Source: Muriicola marianensis
Lineage (GTDB): Bacteria > Bacteroidota > Bacteroidia > Flavobacteriales > Flavobacteriaceae
DNA: 64,000 bases
Direction of reading: 5' to 3'
NCBI RefSeq assembly: GCF_014638095.1
Contig: NZ_BMFH01000001.1
Location: 1,745,227 to 1,809,226, forward strand
Below, piece by piece: positions 9,477-17,236 of this stretch. A program made the translations under genes and the position numbers. The notes beneath the pieces were generated by a model. It ran no database searches and was not told where the DNA came from. It was given only the letters and a program-made list of their open reading frames with translations. Every line of letters begins with the position of its first letter. Position 1 is the first letter of the stretch.

Positions 9477-10334
9477 CTATTTAAGATTTAACAAATACTC
9501 TCCATATCCGCTTCGAAGTAGAGGTGTAGCCAGGTCTTTCAATTCATTTTTTGTGATATATCCCATTTTATAGGCTACCTCTTCTATAGACCCGATCTTT
9601 AACCCCTGTCTTTCTTCAATAACTGCCACGAATTGTGCAGCCTGCATCAGGGAAGAGAAGGTTCCGGTATCGAGCCATGCTGTTCCCCGGTCCAGAATAC
9701 TGACTTTCAATTTACCTTTTTGCAGATATGCCCTGTTGATATCTGTAATTTCCAGTTCACCACGTTTACTCGGTGTTATAGTACGGGCGATCTTCACAAC
9801 TTCGTTATCGTAAAAATAAATTCCAGGGATAGCGTAATTTGATCGGGGATTAGCAGGCTTTTCATCTATTGATACTGCATTCCCTTCTTCATTAAAATCA
9901 ACAACGCCATAACGTTGAGGGTCCTGAACGTGATATCCATAAATAATACCCCCGTCAGGATCCGTATTCTTTTGAAGTAAATCCTCCAACCCTGCTCCGT
10001 AGAATATATTATCTCCTAAAATCAGGGCTACTTTGTCCTTTCCGATAAATCCGGCTCCAATCAGAAATGCTTCAGCAATACCATTGGGAGCCTCCTGCAC
10101 CTCATAAGAAAACTGACATCCCAATTGAGAGCCATCCCCCAGTAGTTCTTTAAACAAATGCGCATCTTGTGGATTTGTAATGATTAGTATTTCCCTGATA
10201 CCGGCCTGCATAAGGGTTGCCAAGGGATAATATATCATCGGTTTGTCATAAACAGGCATGAGCTGTTTACTCGTGACCCTCGTAATCGGGTAAAGCCTGG
10301 TCCCTGAGCCCGCAGCCAAAACGATTCCTTTCAT
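9477..10334 (-). CDS. rfbA: Glucose-1-phosphate thymidylyltransferase
   Basis: This 285-residue nucleotidyltransferase carries [11 protein letters not shown] (6-16), the nucleotide-binding signature of RmlA, followed by [17 protein letters not shown], and LGDNIFYG as the metal-binding segment. The length fits the short RmlA class. It makes dTDP-glucose from glucose-1-phosphate and dTTP, entering the rhamnose pathway; RmlA enzymes are usually inhibited by dTDP-L-rhamnose. The gene is 1 bp downstream of rfbB, in order rfbB-rfbA-rfbC-rfbD. Confidence 0.96.
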   Translation of the reverse strand: MKGIVLAAGSGTRLYPITRVTSKQLMPVYDKPMIYYPLATLMQAGIREILIITNPQDAHLFKELLGDGSQLGCQFSYEVQEAPNGIAEAFLIGAGFIGKDKVALILGDNIFYGAGLEDLLQKNTDPDGGIIYGYHVQDPQRYGVVDFNEEGNAVSIDEKPANPRSNYAIPGIYFYDNEVVKIARTITPSKRGELEITDINRAYLQKGKLKVSILDRGTAWLDTGTFSSLMQAAQFVAVIEERQGLKIGSIEEVAYKMGYITKNELKDLATPLLRSGYGEYLLNLK

Positions 10335-10335
10335 A

Positions 10336-11352
10336 TTATACCTTTTGGATTTTTTTCAAATAACCCGATATGGTCTTCCTCAAGCCACTCTCGAAATCCT
10401 CCAGCGGCTTCCATCCCAATTGTTTCCGGACCTTTGCATCGTCCAGTGCATAGCGGAAATCGTGCCCTGGACGGTCTTTTACAAATGTAATCAGCTCTTT
10501 ATAGCTCCCGCTTGTCCTGGGTTGTAAGTCATCTAACAGGGTACACACCTTCTTGGCCACTTGCAGGTTGGATTGTTCATTATTGCCGCCTATGACAAAG
10601 GTATCGCCGGACTGGCCCTTGTGAAATACGAGATCAATAGCTCTGCAATGATCCGATACATAGATCCAATCCCGGATATTGCTCCCGTCCCCATAAATAG
10701 GTATGGGTTCCTCCGCAATGGCTTTGCGTATGATCGTAGGGATCAGTTTCTCATGGTGCTGACGGGGGCCAAAATTATTGGAGCAATTGCTGATCAGGGT
10801 GTTCATACCATAGGTTTTGTGGTAACTTCTCACGAGAAGATCTGATGATGCCTTGGAAGCACTGTAAGGGCTGTTGGGGGCGTAAGGGCTGTTTTCAGTA
10901 AAGTGCCCTTCAGGGCCAAGACTTCCGAAAACCTCATCCGTTGAAATATGGTAGAACCGGGTATTTTTTGATTTCAGGAATCCGGGATTCCAGAATTTTC
11001 GGGCCGATTCCAATAATACAAAAGTCCCTTCAATATTGGTTTTGATAAAGTGGTCCGGGGAAAGAATGGAATTGTCTACGTGCGACTCTGCTGCAAAATG
11101 TATGACTGAATCAATCTGGAACTCAGAAAAAATCTGATCGACCTTTTTCCTGTCGCATATATCACCTTTTACGAACGTATACCTGTCCAAGTGTTCTATA
11201 TCCCGAAGCCGGGCTAAATCAGCAGCATAGGTGAGTTTATCCAGGTTGATGACGTGATAATCCTGGTGCGTCCGAAGGATATATGGGATAAAACTACTCC
11301 CGATAAATCCTGCGCCTCCGGTGATCAGGATGCTTTTTTTGGAGGGGGACAT
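10336..11352 (-). CDS. rfbB: dTDP-glucose 4,6-dehydratase
   Basis: A 338-residue extended short-chain dehydrogenase. It has TGGAGFIGS (10-18), the catalytic [10 protein letters not shown] stretch (Thr-Asp-Glu triad of RmlB) and [12 protein letters not shown] containing the Tyr-xxx-Lys pair. The enzyme removes water from dTDP-glucose to give dTDP-4-keto-6-deoxyglucose, using tightly bound NAD+. It is the first sugar gene after the chain-length determinant, 1 bp apart, and begins the four-gene rhamnose block. Confidence 0.96.
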   Translation of the reverse strand: MSPSKKSILITGGAGFIGSSFIPYILRTHQDYHVINLDKLTYAADLARLRDIEHLDRYTFVKGDICDRKKVDQIFSEFQIDSVIHFAAESHVDNSILSPDHFIKTNIEGTFVLLESARKFWNPGFLKSKNTRFYHISTDEVFGSLGPEGHFTENSPYAPNSPYSASKASSDLLVRSYHKTYGMNTLISNCSNNFGPRQHHEKLIPTIIRKAIAEEPIPIYGDGSNIRDWIYVSDHCRAIDLVFHKGQSGDTFVIGGNNEQSNLQVAKKVCTLLDDLQPRTSGSYKELITFVKDRPGHDFRYALDDAKVRKQLGWKPLEDFESGLRKTISGYLKKIQKV

Positions 11353-11353
11353 G

Positions 11354-12358
11354 CTACTTTTTTAAATCCTTCTCCCCGGCCTTGCCGTTTAGATATACTA
11401 TGAGAGAAAACAATAAGAATATAGAAACGAAGATCAGGGGGTAAAACACAATCTTTTTGAGCAAAAGAGGTTTTTGAGGTTTATAAGCCTGGCCAAAACT
11501 TATGACGGTTACGGCATCTTTTCTTTTGACGAGTTCAATTTTCTTGGTTTCAGTGTCCCGAAGTAAATTGTTCTTTAAATTGAACAGAGAGGGGACGTCC
11601 AGACTTTCCTGATTCTCTAAAACCAAACGGCCATCACTGGCGGCCTGTTCTTTTAAAAGGGTCTCTGAGTAATTTTTGATCAAACGATCGATCTGGGTAA
11701 CCAGCGAATCATTCAGGGCAATCCGTTCCTCAGCATTTTCATTGAAGATTTTTACCAATTCTGAATAGTAATCATTCGAATTGATGTATTCCAATATTTT
11801 CTTGGCGAATAATTCTCCTTTTTCTGTTTCTGTAAAATAGAAAGTGATCTTATGGTCCTTCGTAGTTTTTTCCAATAATTCATTTCGAATGATTTCTTCG
11901 GCCGATGGGGAATTATTGAATTCCTTCAGAAGTTCGAGAAATTTTAACTCTTCTTCTTTGGAATTTGCGTCAATGGTCCTCAACGGAATAATTTCCAGGT
12001 CAAAAAAATCCTCTTCCCCTATTTCAAATCCGATGGACCTGAAAAACGTGGTATCCCTCGCCTGCAAGTCCGATTTAATCTCATTTACAATATCATAGAG
12101 GTAGGTGGGACTGGCAACATTCGGTGTAACGGTGACATCTAACTTTTCTATCTGAGGCGAAATCTGCTTGAGAACAAATCCGGTAACCAGTCCGAGAATC
12201 ACCGCACCACCGAGCCAAAAGATATTTTTTTTCAGATAGAGGTAAACAGAAAGGATCCCGTCAAAGAGGAAAGAAAAAAATCTTTGCACTGCATTGAACA
12301 AAAGACCCAGGTCGACTTCATCTGAAGGCCCGGAAGGGGTATTTGGTTTTGTACTCAT
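11354..12358 (-). CDS. Wzz-like polysaccharide chain-length determinant
   Basis: A 334-residue protein with the two-helix layout of polysaccharide co-polymerases: a hydrophobic segment near residues 45-66 (NIFWLGGAVILGLVTGFVL), a long periplasmic domain with helical character, and a second hydrophobic segment near 300-325, with only a short charged tail (GKAGEKDLKK). There is no cytoplasmic kinase domain, so it resembles Wzz (O-antigen length control) rather than Wzc. The Wzz proline-rich motif before the second helix is represented by QAYKPQKPLLLKK. It is placed directly upstream of rfbB in the operon. Confidence 0.78.
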   Translation of the reverse strand: MSTKPNTPSGPSDEVDLGLLFNAVQRFFSFLFDGILSVYLYLKKNIFWLGGAVILGLVTGFVLKQISPQIEKLDVTVTPNVASPTYLYDIVNEIKSDLQARDTTFFRSIGFEIGEEDFFDLEIIPLRTIDANSKEEELKFLELLKEFNNSPSAEEIIRNELLEKTTKDHKITFYFTETEKGELFAKKILEYINSNDYYSELVKIFNENAEERIALNDSLVTQIDRLIKNYSETLLKEQAASDGRLVLENQESLDVPSLFNLKNNLLRDTETKKIELVKRKDAVTVISFGQAYKPQKPLLLKKIVFYPLIFVSIFLLFSLIVYLNGKAGEKDLKK

Positions 12359-12362
12359 TGTA

Positions 12363-14048
12363 CTAACTGTTAAATATTTGTCTTAGAATCTTATCCGTGA
12401 TCAAATACGTCGGTTTTACTCCTGTAGTGCCTAAACCTCCTGAAGCCAGGGTGCTGCCAGTTTCCAGAGGGTTGTCAGAAGCATAATAGGCGTACCTTAC
12501 GGTGATATCATCCCGAATGCTCTTCCTGATCTTGGAGGCGGATTGGATCGCCTTTTGATAGTGAACCCCCTCCATTTCCAGACCTATCGCTCCCCAGGTG
12601 GATTCGTGGAAAAATTTCAGGATGTCCTTGTTCTGCAGGGACGTACCCAAAACGGTAACCATGGTTCCTTCCAGTACTTTGAGGCCGTTACCCCTGAAAT
12701 CATCCGCGCTGAATGCATTGTCAAAGGGATAGTTGTCTGCCGTGCCTTCAAAAATGTGTGCCGTTGGGATCATAAGATCCCCCTTACCTCCTTCAAGAAT
12801 CCCGGCCTTACCCATTATAGAAATAGAGGCCACATCCATATATACCGGTTTCTGCCTTTTTCGTTTGTAGGGTTTCAGCAATTCATCGATCGTTTCAAAT
12901 GCCTGTTCCCCAAAGGCGTAATCCATTACGAAGATAACAGGTTTTTCCTCATCAGGTATCCCTTCCTTCAATTCATAGCAACAGGCATCCTTGCCAAGTT
13001 TCGCCATATCGAAGATCTGAACGTCTATGCTGGTCCCTGATTTGTCCTTGATCTCGATCATCCCATTCTTTCGTGCCGAAGTGAGCACTTTATCTCTCAG
13101 GACTCCGTTCTTCTCGAGGCTTAGCTGCTGAAACATCTCCAGTTTACCCTCCCCCGGAAACTCCTTTCGCAAAGCCTTTTTCGCATATAATGAGTTCACC
13201 ACGCTGTGCATGTTTGCGCTGATGATGTGCATAGGCCTGTGCAGTAATCCGTGTTTGTTCAGGACTTCCTTGATCTGATTTGCCCATTGCTCGCCGTGAA
13301 TATGGTGCCCCAGCCGTTCCCTCAGCAATGTGCTAAAAGTGATAATCCTTTTTTCCCCTCCCATTTCTTCTTCAAGGGCAAGTTTCCCCAGCCAGTAGAT
13401 GATCCTGAGGAACCTTTCCGGGTCCTTTTTAGTTCCCAGCTTTTGATATACGTCCATGGTCTCTACAAATGACCTGCCCAGAATATTGGCCGTGTGGATT
13501 AAGGCCACTTCTTTTTCGGCCTGACTCAACTTGTTCTTCTGAACTGCTTCCTCAAGTTTTTGCCAGTCCCTGATGGTCTTCTGAGTATCTTCTATCAGAA
13601 CCTTGTTGCAGATTTTTCCGGATTCTATAAAGAGAAATGTCAGGTGGGTCAGGATATCATAGATATCAGATCGGCCGCGGGTGATCTCGATGTTCATCTG
13701 CTCCTGATCTATCCTATAGCAATTCCGGCGTCTCTTTGGGGGGATGATAGGGTGAAAATGGGACTTTGAATACCCCTCATCCGAAGTGAGGTTGATAAAA
13801 CGGCATTGCTCTATGCCTTCCGGTAAGCGCTCCAGCACATAGATCAGTCCGTTTAGTTCAGATTTCTCCTCCGCCACAGACCCGTAAATTTCAGGTCGAA
13901 GCAAAAGGAGTGCATTTCGGAGTGTCTCACCGGATACCCCCATGGGCTTATAAAATCCCCTGTTAAAGAGGTGGCGCATGGTGATGTACAAACGCTCAAT
14001 GGCGTTGGTAGACTCCTGTGCGCGTGTCGTATTCTTGATCTTGCTCAT
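12363..14048 (-). CDS. Conserved Bacteroidota protein with nucleoside-phosphorylase-like C-terminal domain
   Basis: A 561-residue protein without an assigned function; from memory it resembles the family labelled DUF6909. No signal peptide or membrane segment is visible, so it is probably cytosolic. The N-terminal half is helical and charged. The last 150 residues contain GLEMEG (489-494) and, about 30 residues later, YYASDNPL. In MTA/SAH nucleosidases and purine nucleoside phosphorylases the EMEG glutamates bind ribose and the SD aspartate protonates the base, at similar spacing. A nucleosidase-like fold is therefore plausible; substrate and activity are unknown. It is 4 bp upstream of the wzz-like gene and has its own promoter at 14057-14064, so it heads the polysaccharide operon. 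Confidence 0.75.
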   Translation of the reverse strand: MSKIKNTTRAQESTNAIERLYITMRHLFNRGFYKPMGVSGETLRNALLLLRPEIYGSVAEEKSELNGLIYVLERLPEGIEQCRFINLTSDEGYSKSHFHPIIPPKRRRNCYRIDQEQMNIEITRGRSDIYDILTHLTFLFIESGKICNKVLIEDTQKTIRDWQKLEEAVQKNKLSQAEKEVALIHTANILGRSFVETMDVYQKLGTKKDPERFLRIIYWLGKLALEEEMGGEKRIITFSTLLRERLGHHIHGEQWANQIKEVLNKHGLLHRPMHIISANMHSVVNSLYAKKALRKEFPGEGKLEMFQQLSLEKNGVLRDKVLTSARKNGMIEIKDKSGTSIDVQIFDMAKLGKDACCYELKEGIPDEEKPVIFVMDYAFGEQAFETIDELLKPYKRKRQKPVYMDVASISIMGKAGILEGGKGDLMIPTAHIFEGTADNYPFDNAFSADDFRGNGLKVLEGTMVTVLGTSLQNKDILKFFHESTWGAIGLEMEGVHYQKAIQSASKIRKSIRDDITVRYAYYASDNPLETGSTLASGGLGTTGVKPTYLITDKILRQIFNS

Positions 14049-14056
14049 ACTCAGCG

Positions 14057-14064
14057 CAAAAATA
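14057..14064 (-). promoter_or_regulatory. Bacteroidota -7 element upstream of the polysaccharide operon
   Basis: On the minus strand this reads TATTTTTG, a perfect TAnnTTTG box. It ends 8 bases before the start codon at 14048, so transcription would begin almost at the ATG (leaderless or near-leaderless mRNA). No clear TTG -33 element is seen at the expected distance. It lies in the only gap (59 bp) between the GH3-like gene and the polysaccharide genes. Confidence 0.55.
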
Positions 14065-14107
14065 CATTATATATTGAAGCCAGCCTTTTCTTTTTGCCTC
14101 AGGCGGA

Positions 14108-15607
14108 TCAGGATATCCTGAGTTTTTCAAGTCCCTCTGCCACTTTCCTGTCATTAGACAAGCGTTGCACCTTGTTCTGCCCGCCTAACTTGCCGAGGGA
14201 TTTCATGTATTCCTGGAAACCCGACTTCCTGACCGGGGTTATTTTCAAGGGTTGCAGTACCTTCCCCTCTATCAGGTCGAAGTAATAGCTGTTCTGCTCC
14301 TGCAGGGCCTTGTCAAGGCACATAGCGAAATCATCCATGTCATCGGGTTCCTTAACAAACTCAATAAACCATTCGTGATAAGGTAGTTCCTTCTTTTCTG
14401 GGGTGATCTGTGGAGCCACGGTGAATTCCTGTACCTGGGCTCCAGTCTTTTGTATCGCTTCCTGCATTGCCTGCTCGACCTCCTTGGCAATAACATGCTC
14501 TCCAAAGGCTGAAATAAAATGCTTGATCCTCCCCGAAACAACGATCCTGTATGGGTTCAATGAAATAAACTGAACGGTATCTCCAAGGTCGTACCCCCAC
14601 AGTCCGGCGTTGGTCGAAATAATCATCGCATAGTTCACCCCAACCTCCACATCTTTGATGGTGAGTCTTTCAGGGTTTTCAGACCCATATTCACCTGCCC
14701 TGATAAACTCATAGAAGATCCCTGAATTGAGCAACAGCAACATGCCCTTTTTATCCTGCCTGTCCTGATAGGCGAAGAACCCTTCACTGGCTGGAAACAG
14801 TTCGATACTTGCCACCTTTCTCCCTATGAGTTCCTCAAAGGTGCTTCGGTAAGGCTCATAGTTGACCCCACCGTAAATAAAGAGCTCAAAGTTTCTGAAC
14901 AGATCGCCCACTTTTTTGCCGGTAGCCACTTTCAGTCTTTCGAAATACATCTGAACCCAGGAGGGTATACCCGCGATCACCGTCATATCCTCTTCCCTGG
15001 TCTCCTCAACGATCCTGTCTACCTTGGTCTCCCAATCTTCTATGCAGTTGGTTTCCCAGCTGGGGAGACGGTTTTTCTGTAAATAATTTGGGACATAATG
15101 GGCAGAAATACCGGATAGCCGGCCGAATTTGATTCCGTTTTTCTCCGATAGTTCCGGGCTTCCCTGTAAAAAGATCATTTTGCCATCCACAAATGAAGAC
15201 TTTCCTGTTTCATGGATGTAGTGCAGCATTGCATCCCGGGATGCCTGCACCTGGTATTTGATGGATTCGCCGGTAATGGGGATAAACTTGGCACCGGAAG
15301 TAGTCCCGCTTGTCTTGGCAAAATAATCGGGTTTGCCGGGCCAGAGTACGTCACTTTCCCCTTTAACGACCCTTTCAATATATGCTCTCAGGGCCTCATA
15401 ATCCCTTAACGGAACTCGCCTGGCGAAATCCTCATAGGAATGTATTGTATCAAATCTGTGATCCTTTCCAAATGCAGTGTCTCTCGCCCTGCTGAGAAGC
15501 ATTTTGAAGACCTTTTCCTGTGTCTTCAAAGGATCCTTCACCCATTTCTGGGTCCTTTCATAAATTATTTTGGCAAAGATCCGGGCGGCGAACGCTTTTA
15601 AAGACAT
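14108..15607 (-). CDS. GH3-family acyl-adenylating protein
   Basis: A 499-residue protein of the GH3 auxin-responsive promoter family, a branch of the ANL adenylating superfamily. It carries the ATP-binding loop KTSGTTSGAKFIPIT (97-111), a central IELFPASEGFFAYQDR segment and LWGYDLGDTVQF followed by SGRIKHFISAFGEHV, which corresponds to the hinge and C-terminal subdomain of adenylating enzymes. Plant GH3 proteins conjugate amino acids to acyl acids; bacterial members are of unknown substrate, although the adenylation step is expected. It begins 5 bp after the M23 peptidase gene and is probably co-transcribed with it. Confidence 0.88.
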   Translation of the reverse strand: MSLKAFAARIFAKIIYERTQKWVKDPLKTQEKVFKMLLSRARDTAFGKDHRFDTIHSYEDFARRVPLRDYEALRAYIERVVKGESDVLWPGKPDYFAKTSGTTSGAKFIPITGESIKYQVQASRDAMLHYIHETGKSSFVDGKMIFLQGSPELSEKNGIKFGRLSGISAHYVPNYLQKNRLPSWETNCIEDWETKVDRIVEETREEDMTVIAGIPSWVQMYFERLKVATGKKVGDLFRNFELFIYGGVNYEPYRSTFEELIGRKVASIELFPASEGFFAYQDRQDKKGMLLLLNSGIFYEFIRAGEYGSENPERLTIKDVEVGVNYAMIISTNAGLWGYDLGDTVQFISLNPYRIVVSGRIKHFISAFGEHVIAKEVEQAMQEAIQKTGAQVQEFTVAPQITPEKKELPYHEWFIEFVKEPDDMDDFAMCLDKALQEQNSYYFDLIEGKVLQPLKITPVRKSGFQEYMKSLGKLGGQNKVQRLSNDRKVAEGLEKLRIS

Positions 15608-15612
15608 AAGGT

Positions 15613-16482
15613 TTAATTGAAATCGATATAATCCGATGGATTTACCGGACTGCCATTATTCCACAGTTCAAAATGCAAATGTGGTCCGGTGGTGAGTTCT
15701 CCCGTATTCCCAACGGAAGCTATGACCTCTCCGGCTTTGACGATGTCTCCCTGGGCCTTGCTAAGGGACCCGTTGTGCTTGTAGACCGAGATCAGGCCTT
15801 CTTCGTGTTCCATAATGATTACATAGCCGGTTTCTACGGTCCACTCAGAAAAAATGACCGTTCCGTTTGCAACCGCTTTTACCGGAGCATCCTTCTCTGC
15901 CACGATATCCACAGCAAAATGTTTCTTTTTTGGGTCATAATCAAGGGAAACCACCCCGGTAACCGGGGAGAATAAAACGGGACTGCCCCCATTTACATTC
16001 CTCTGAAAAAGATTGTACTTATCCTCCAGGGCTACCTGTGCTCTTAAGACAGAATCCTCTCTTATAGGAGTGAGGTCTACCGTGGATGGGTCGATCTTGA
16101 ACTGTTCGAAGAGAGAATCTCTGTTGATCTCATTGTTCTCCACATCCCCCCTGAGAACCATTCGGATATTTTGTAAATACCTATTGGTATATTCTAAAAC
16201 GTTGACCAGGGAATCGGTCCTGTAGGTCAATTCCGTAGCCTGCTGTTTGAGTCGGGTCGACGAATATCCCGGGATGTATTCCCGCAAGGGCGTAAAGGCA
16301 ATCAGTAGGGTCGTGAGGGCAATCAGGACGATGATAAATAGGGTGCCGGTAATAAAAACGTTGAGCCGACTTAGCTTGAATGATATCTTTTCCTCGAAAG
16401 TGCTCTCATTCAGGATCACCAGTCGGTACTTATGCAGCAGCTTGCGCTTGATTTCTTTCCTCTTTCTGCCTTTTTTTTCCAT
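15613..16482 (-). CDS. Membrane-anchored M23 (LytM-type) metallopeptidase
   Basis: A 289-residue protein with a basic cytoplasmic N-terminus, one membrane helix at about 42-64, a coiled-coil-prone linker (about 75-160) and a C-terminal M23 domain. Zinc ligands are present: His188 and Asp192 in HFAVD, and His270 in GPHLHFELW, with His268 as the catalytic partner. It is predicted to be an active peptidoglycan endopeptidase facing the periplasm rather than a degenerate activator. Such TM-coiled-coil-M23 proteins work in cell-wall remodelling or division. The promoter box at 16489-16496 lies 6 bases upstream of the ATG. Confidence 0.92.
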   Translation of the reverse strand: MEKKGRKRKEIKRKLLHKYRLVILNESTFEEKISFKLSRLNVFITGTLFIIVLIALTTLLIAFTPLREYIPGYSSTRLKQQATELTYRTDSLVNVLEYTNRYLQNIRMVLRGDVENNEINRDSLFEQFKIDPSTVDLTPIREDSVLRAQVALEDKYNLFQRNVNGGSPVLFSPVTGVVSLDYDPKKKHFAVDIVAEKDAPVKAVANGTVIFSEWTVETGYVIIMEHEEGLISVYKHNGSLSKAQGDIVKAGEVIASVGNTGELTTGPHLHFELWNNGSPVNPSDYIDFN

Positions 16483-16488
16483 GAATCA

Positions 16489-16496
16489 CAAAGATA
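16489..16496 (-). promoter_or_regulatory. Bacteroidota -7 element for the M23/GH3 transcription unit
   Basis: Minus-strand TATCTTTG, an exact TAnnTTTG match, ends 6 bases before the ATG at 16482. The implied transcript has essentially no 5' leader. A CAA (TTG on the minus strand) at 16524-16526 is a possible but distant -33 element. Confidence 0.6.
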
Positions 16497-16651
16497 CATT
16501 TCGAATTGAATATCCGTCCACTACAAACATAATTTTGAAGCTTTTAGCTATTTGCCAAGAGAACAATGAGTGATTGAAAAAGTTAGTATTTACTGCTAAG
16601 TGGTCTGTTATCTTAACGCATTAAATTCAGCTGGTCTATCGACTTTTTTAC

Positions 16652-16659
16652 TACCTTTG
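16652..16659 (+). promoter_or_regulatory. Bacteroidota -7 element for tatA
   Basis: TACCTTTG matches TAnnTTTG and lies 21 bases before the tatA ATG at 16681. A T-rich tract precedes it. The divergent M23 promoter is about 155 bp away, so the interval 16483-16680 is a divergent promoter region. Confidence 0.6.
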
Positions 16660-16680
16660 TTTACTCTTTAAATTCAAACA

Positions 16681-16863
16681 ATGATCTTAACAGCACCTTT
16701 TCTGGCCATTGGCCCCTGGCAAATCGCCGTAATCGTAGTCCTGGTACTTCTTTTATTCGGCGGAAAAAAGATTCCCGAACTCATGAGGGGATTGGGTAGC
16801 GGCATCAAGGAATTCAAAGATGCCTCCAAAGAAGACGACAAATTAGGAGAGAAAAAAGATTGA
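16681..16863 (+). CDS. tatA: Twin-arginine translocase subunit TatA/E
   Basis: A 60-residue protein with the TatA layout: a short N-terminal membrane helix (about 5-24, [20 protein letters not shown]), the hinge [14 protein letters not shown], an amphipathic helix ending near GIKEFKDA, and a short charged tail. The F-G-x-x-x-x-P-E/L hinge is diagnostic. TatA forms the pore-like assembly that exports folded proteins with TatC. No tatC gene is adjacent. The gene is monocistronic: its own promoter precedes it and a strong terminator follows at 16884-16909. Confidence 0.95.
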   Translation: MILTAPFLAIGPWQIAVIVVLVLLLFGGKKIPELMRGLGSGIKEFKDASKEDDKLGEKKD

Positions 16864-16883
16864 TCTCCCTATTCATAGACTAC

Positions 16884-16909
16884 AAGGCATCCACTGGGTG
16901 CCTTTTTTT
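16884..16909 (+). terminator. Rho-independent terminator after tatA
   Basis: Stem AAGGCATCC / GGGTGCCTT (16884-16892 and 16896-16904, one T-G wobble) with loop ACT, followed by a run of Ts to 16909. It starts 21 bp after the tatA stop. Confidence 0.85.
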
Positions 16910-17236
16910 GTTTTGGCAAGTCGGCTTGCCTCACCCTTCCTTCGCCCCTGCATAGTGACCTGATTTCTTCTAGGAATCGACGGGCAATCAACTCGTTTGC
17001 CTTCTTCCTCATATCCCTGTTTATCTGCCTTTATCGACCAAACGTTTCACCTTCAGACACAGAGAACAGGGATACACGACAAAAAACAACCCTTTCACAA
17101 CAAAAAATAAATCCTCCGCGTGAGAACCTCTATTTTCGGCGTTATAGTTCAGGGCTTACAAACCCTTAACAAATAAATGCTTTAAACCGAATAACTCTTT
17201 TTTAGGATCGAGGAAGTCAAAGGGGACATCAAACAC
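16910..17236 (+). other. Intergenic region upstream of the OmpA/PD40 gene
   Basis: No gene is seen in this 0.33-kb gap. It contains GTGAGAACCT at 17120-17129 followed by TCTATTTTCGGCGTT, a stretch closely matched at 20585-20609 upstream of a small membrane-protein gene (GTGAGAACCT then AATCTTTGTCGTT). This shared 25-bp pattern may be a promoter or operator, possibly for an alternative sigma factor. The leader to the ATG at 17237 is then about 90 bp. Confidence 0.4.
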
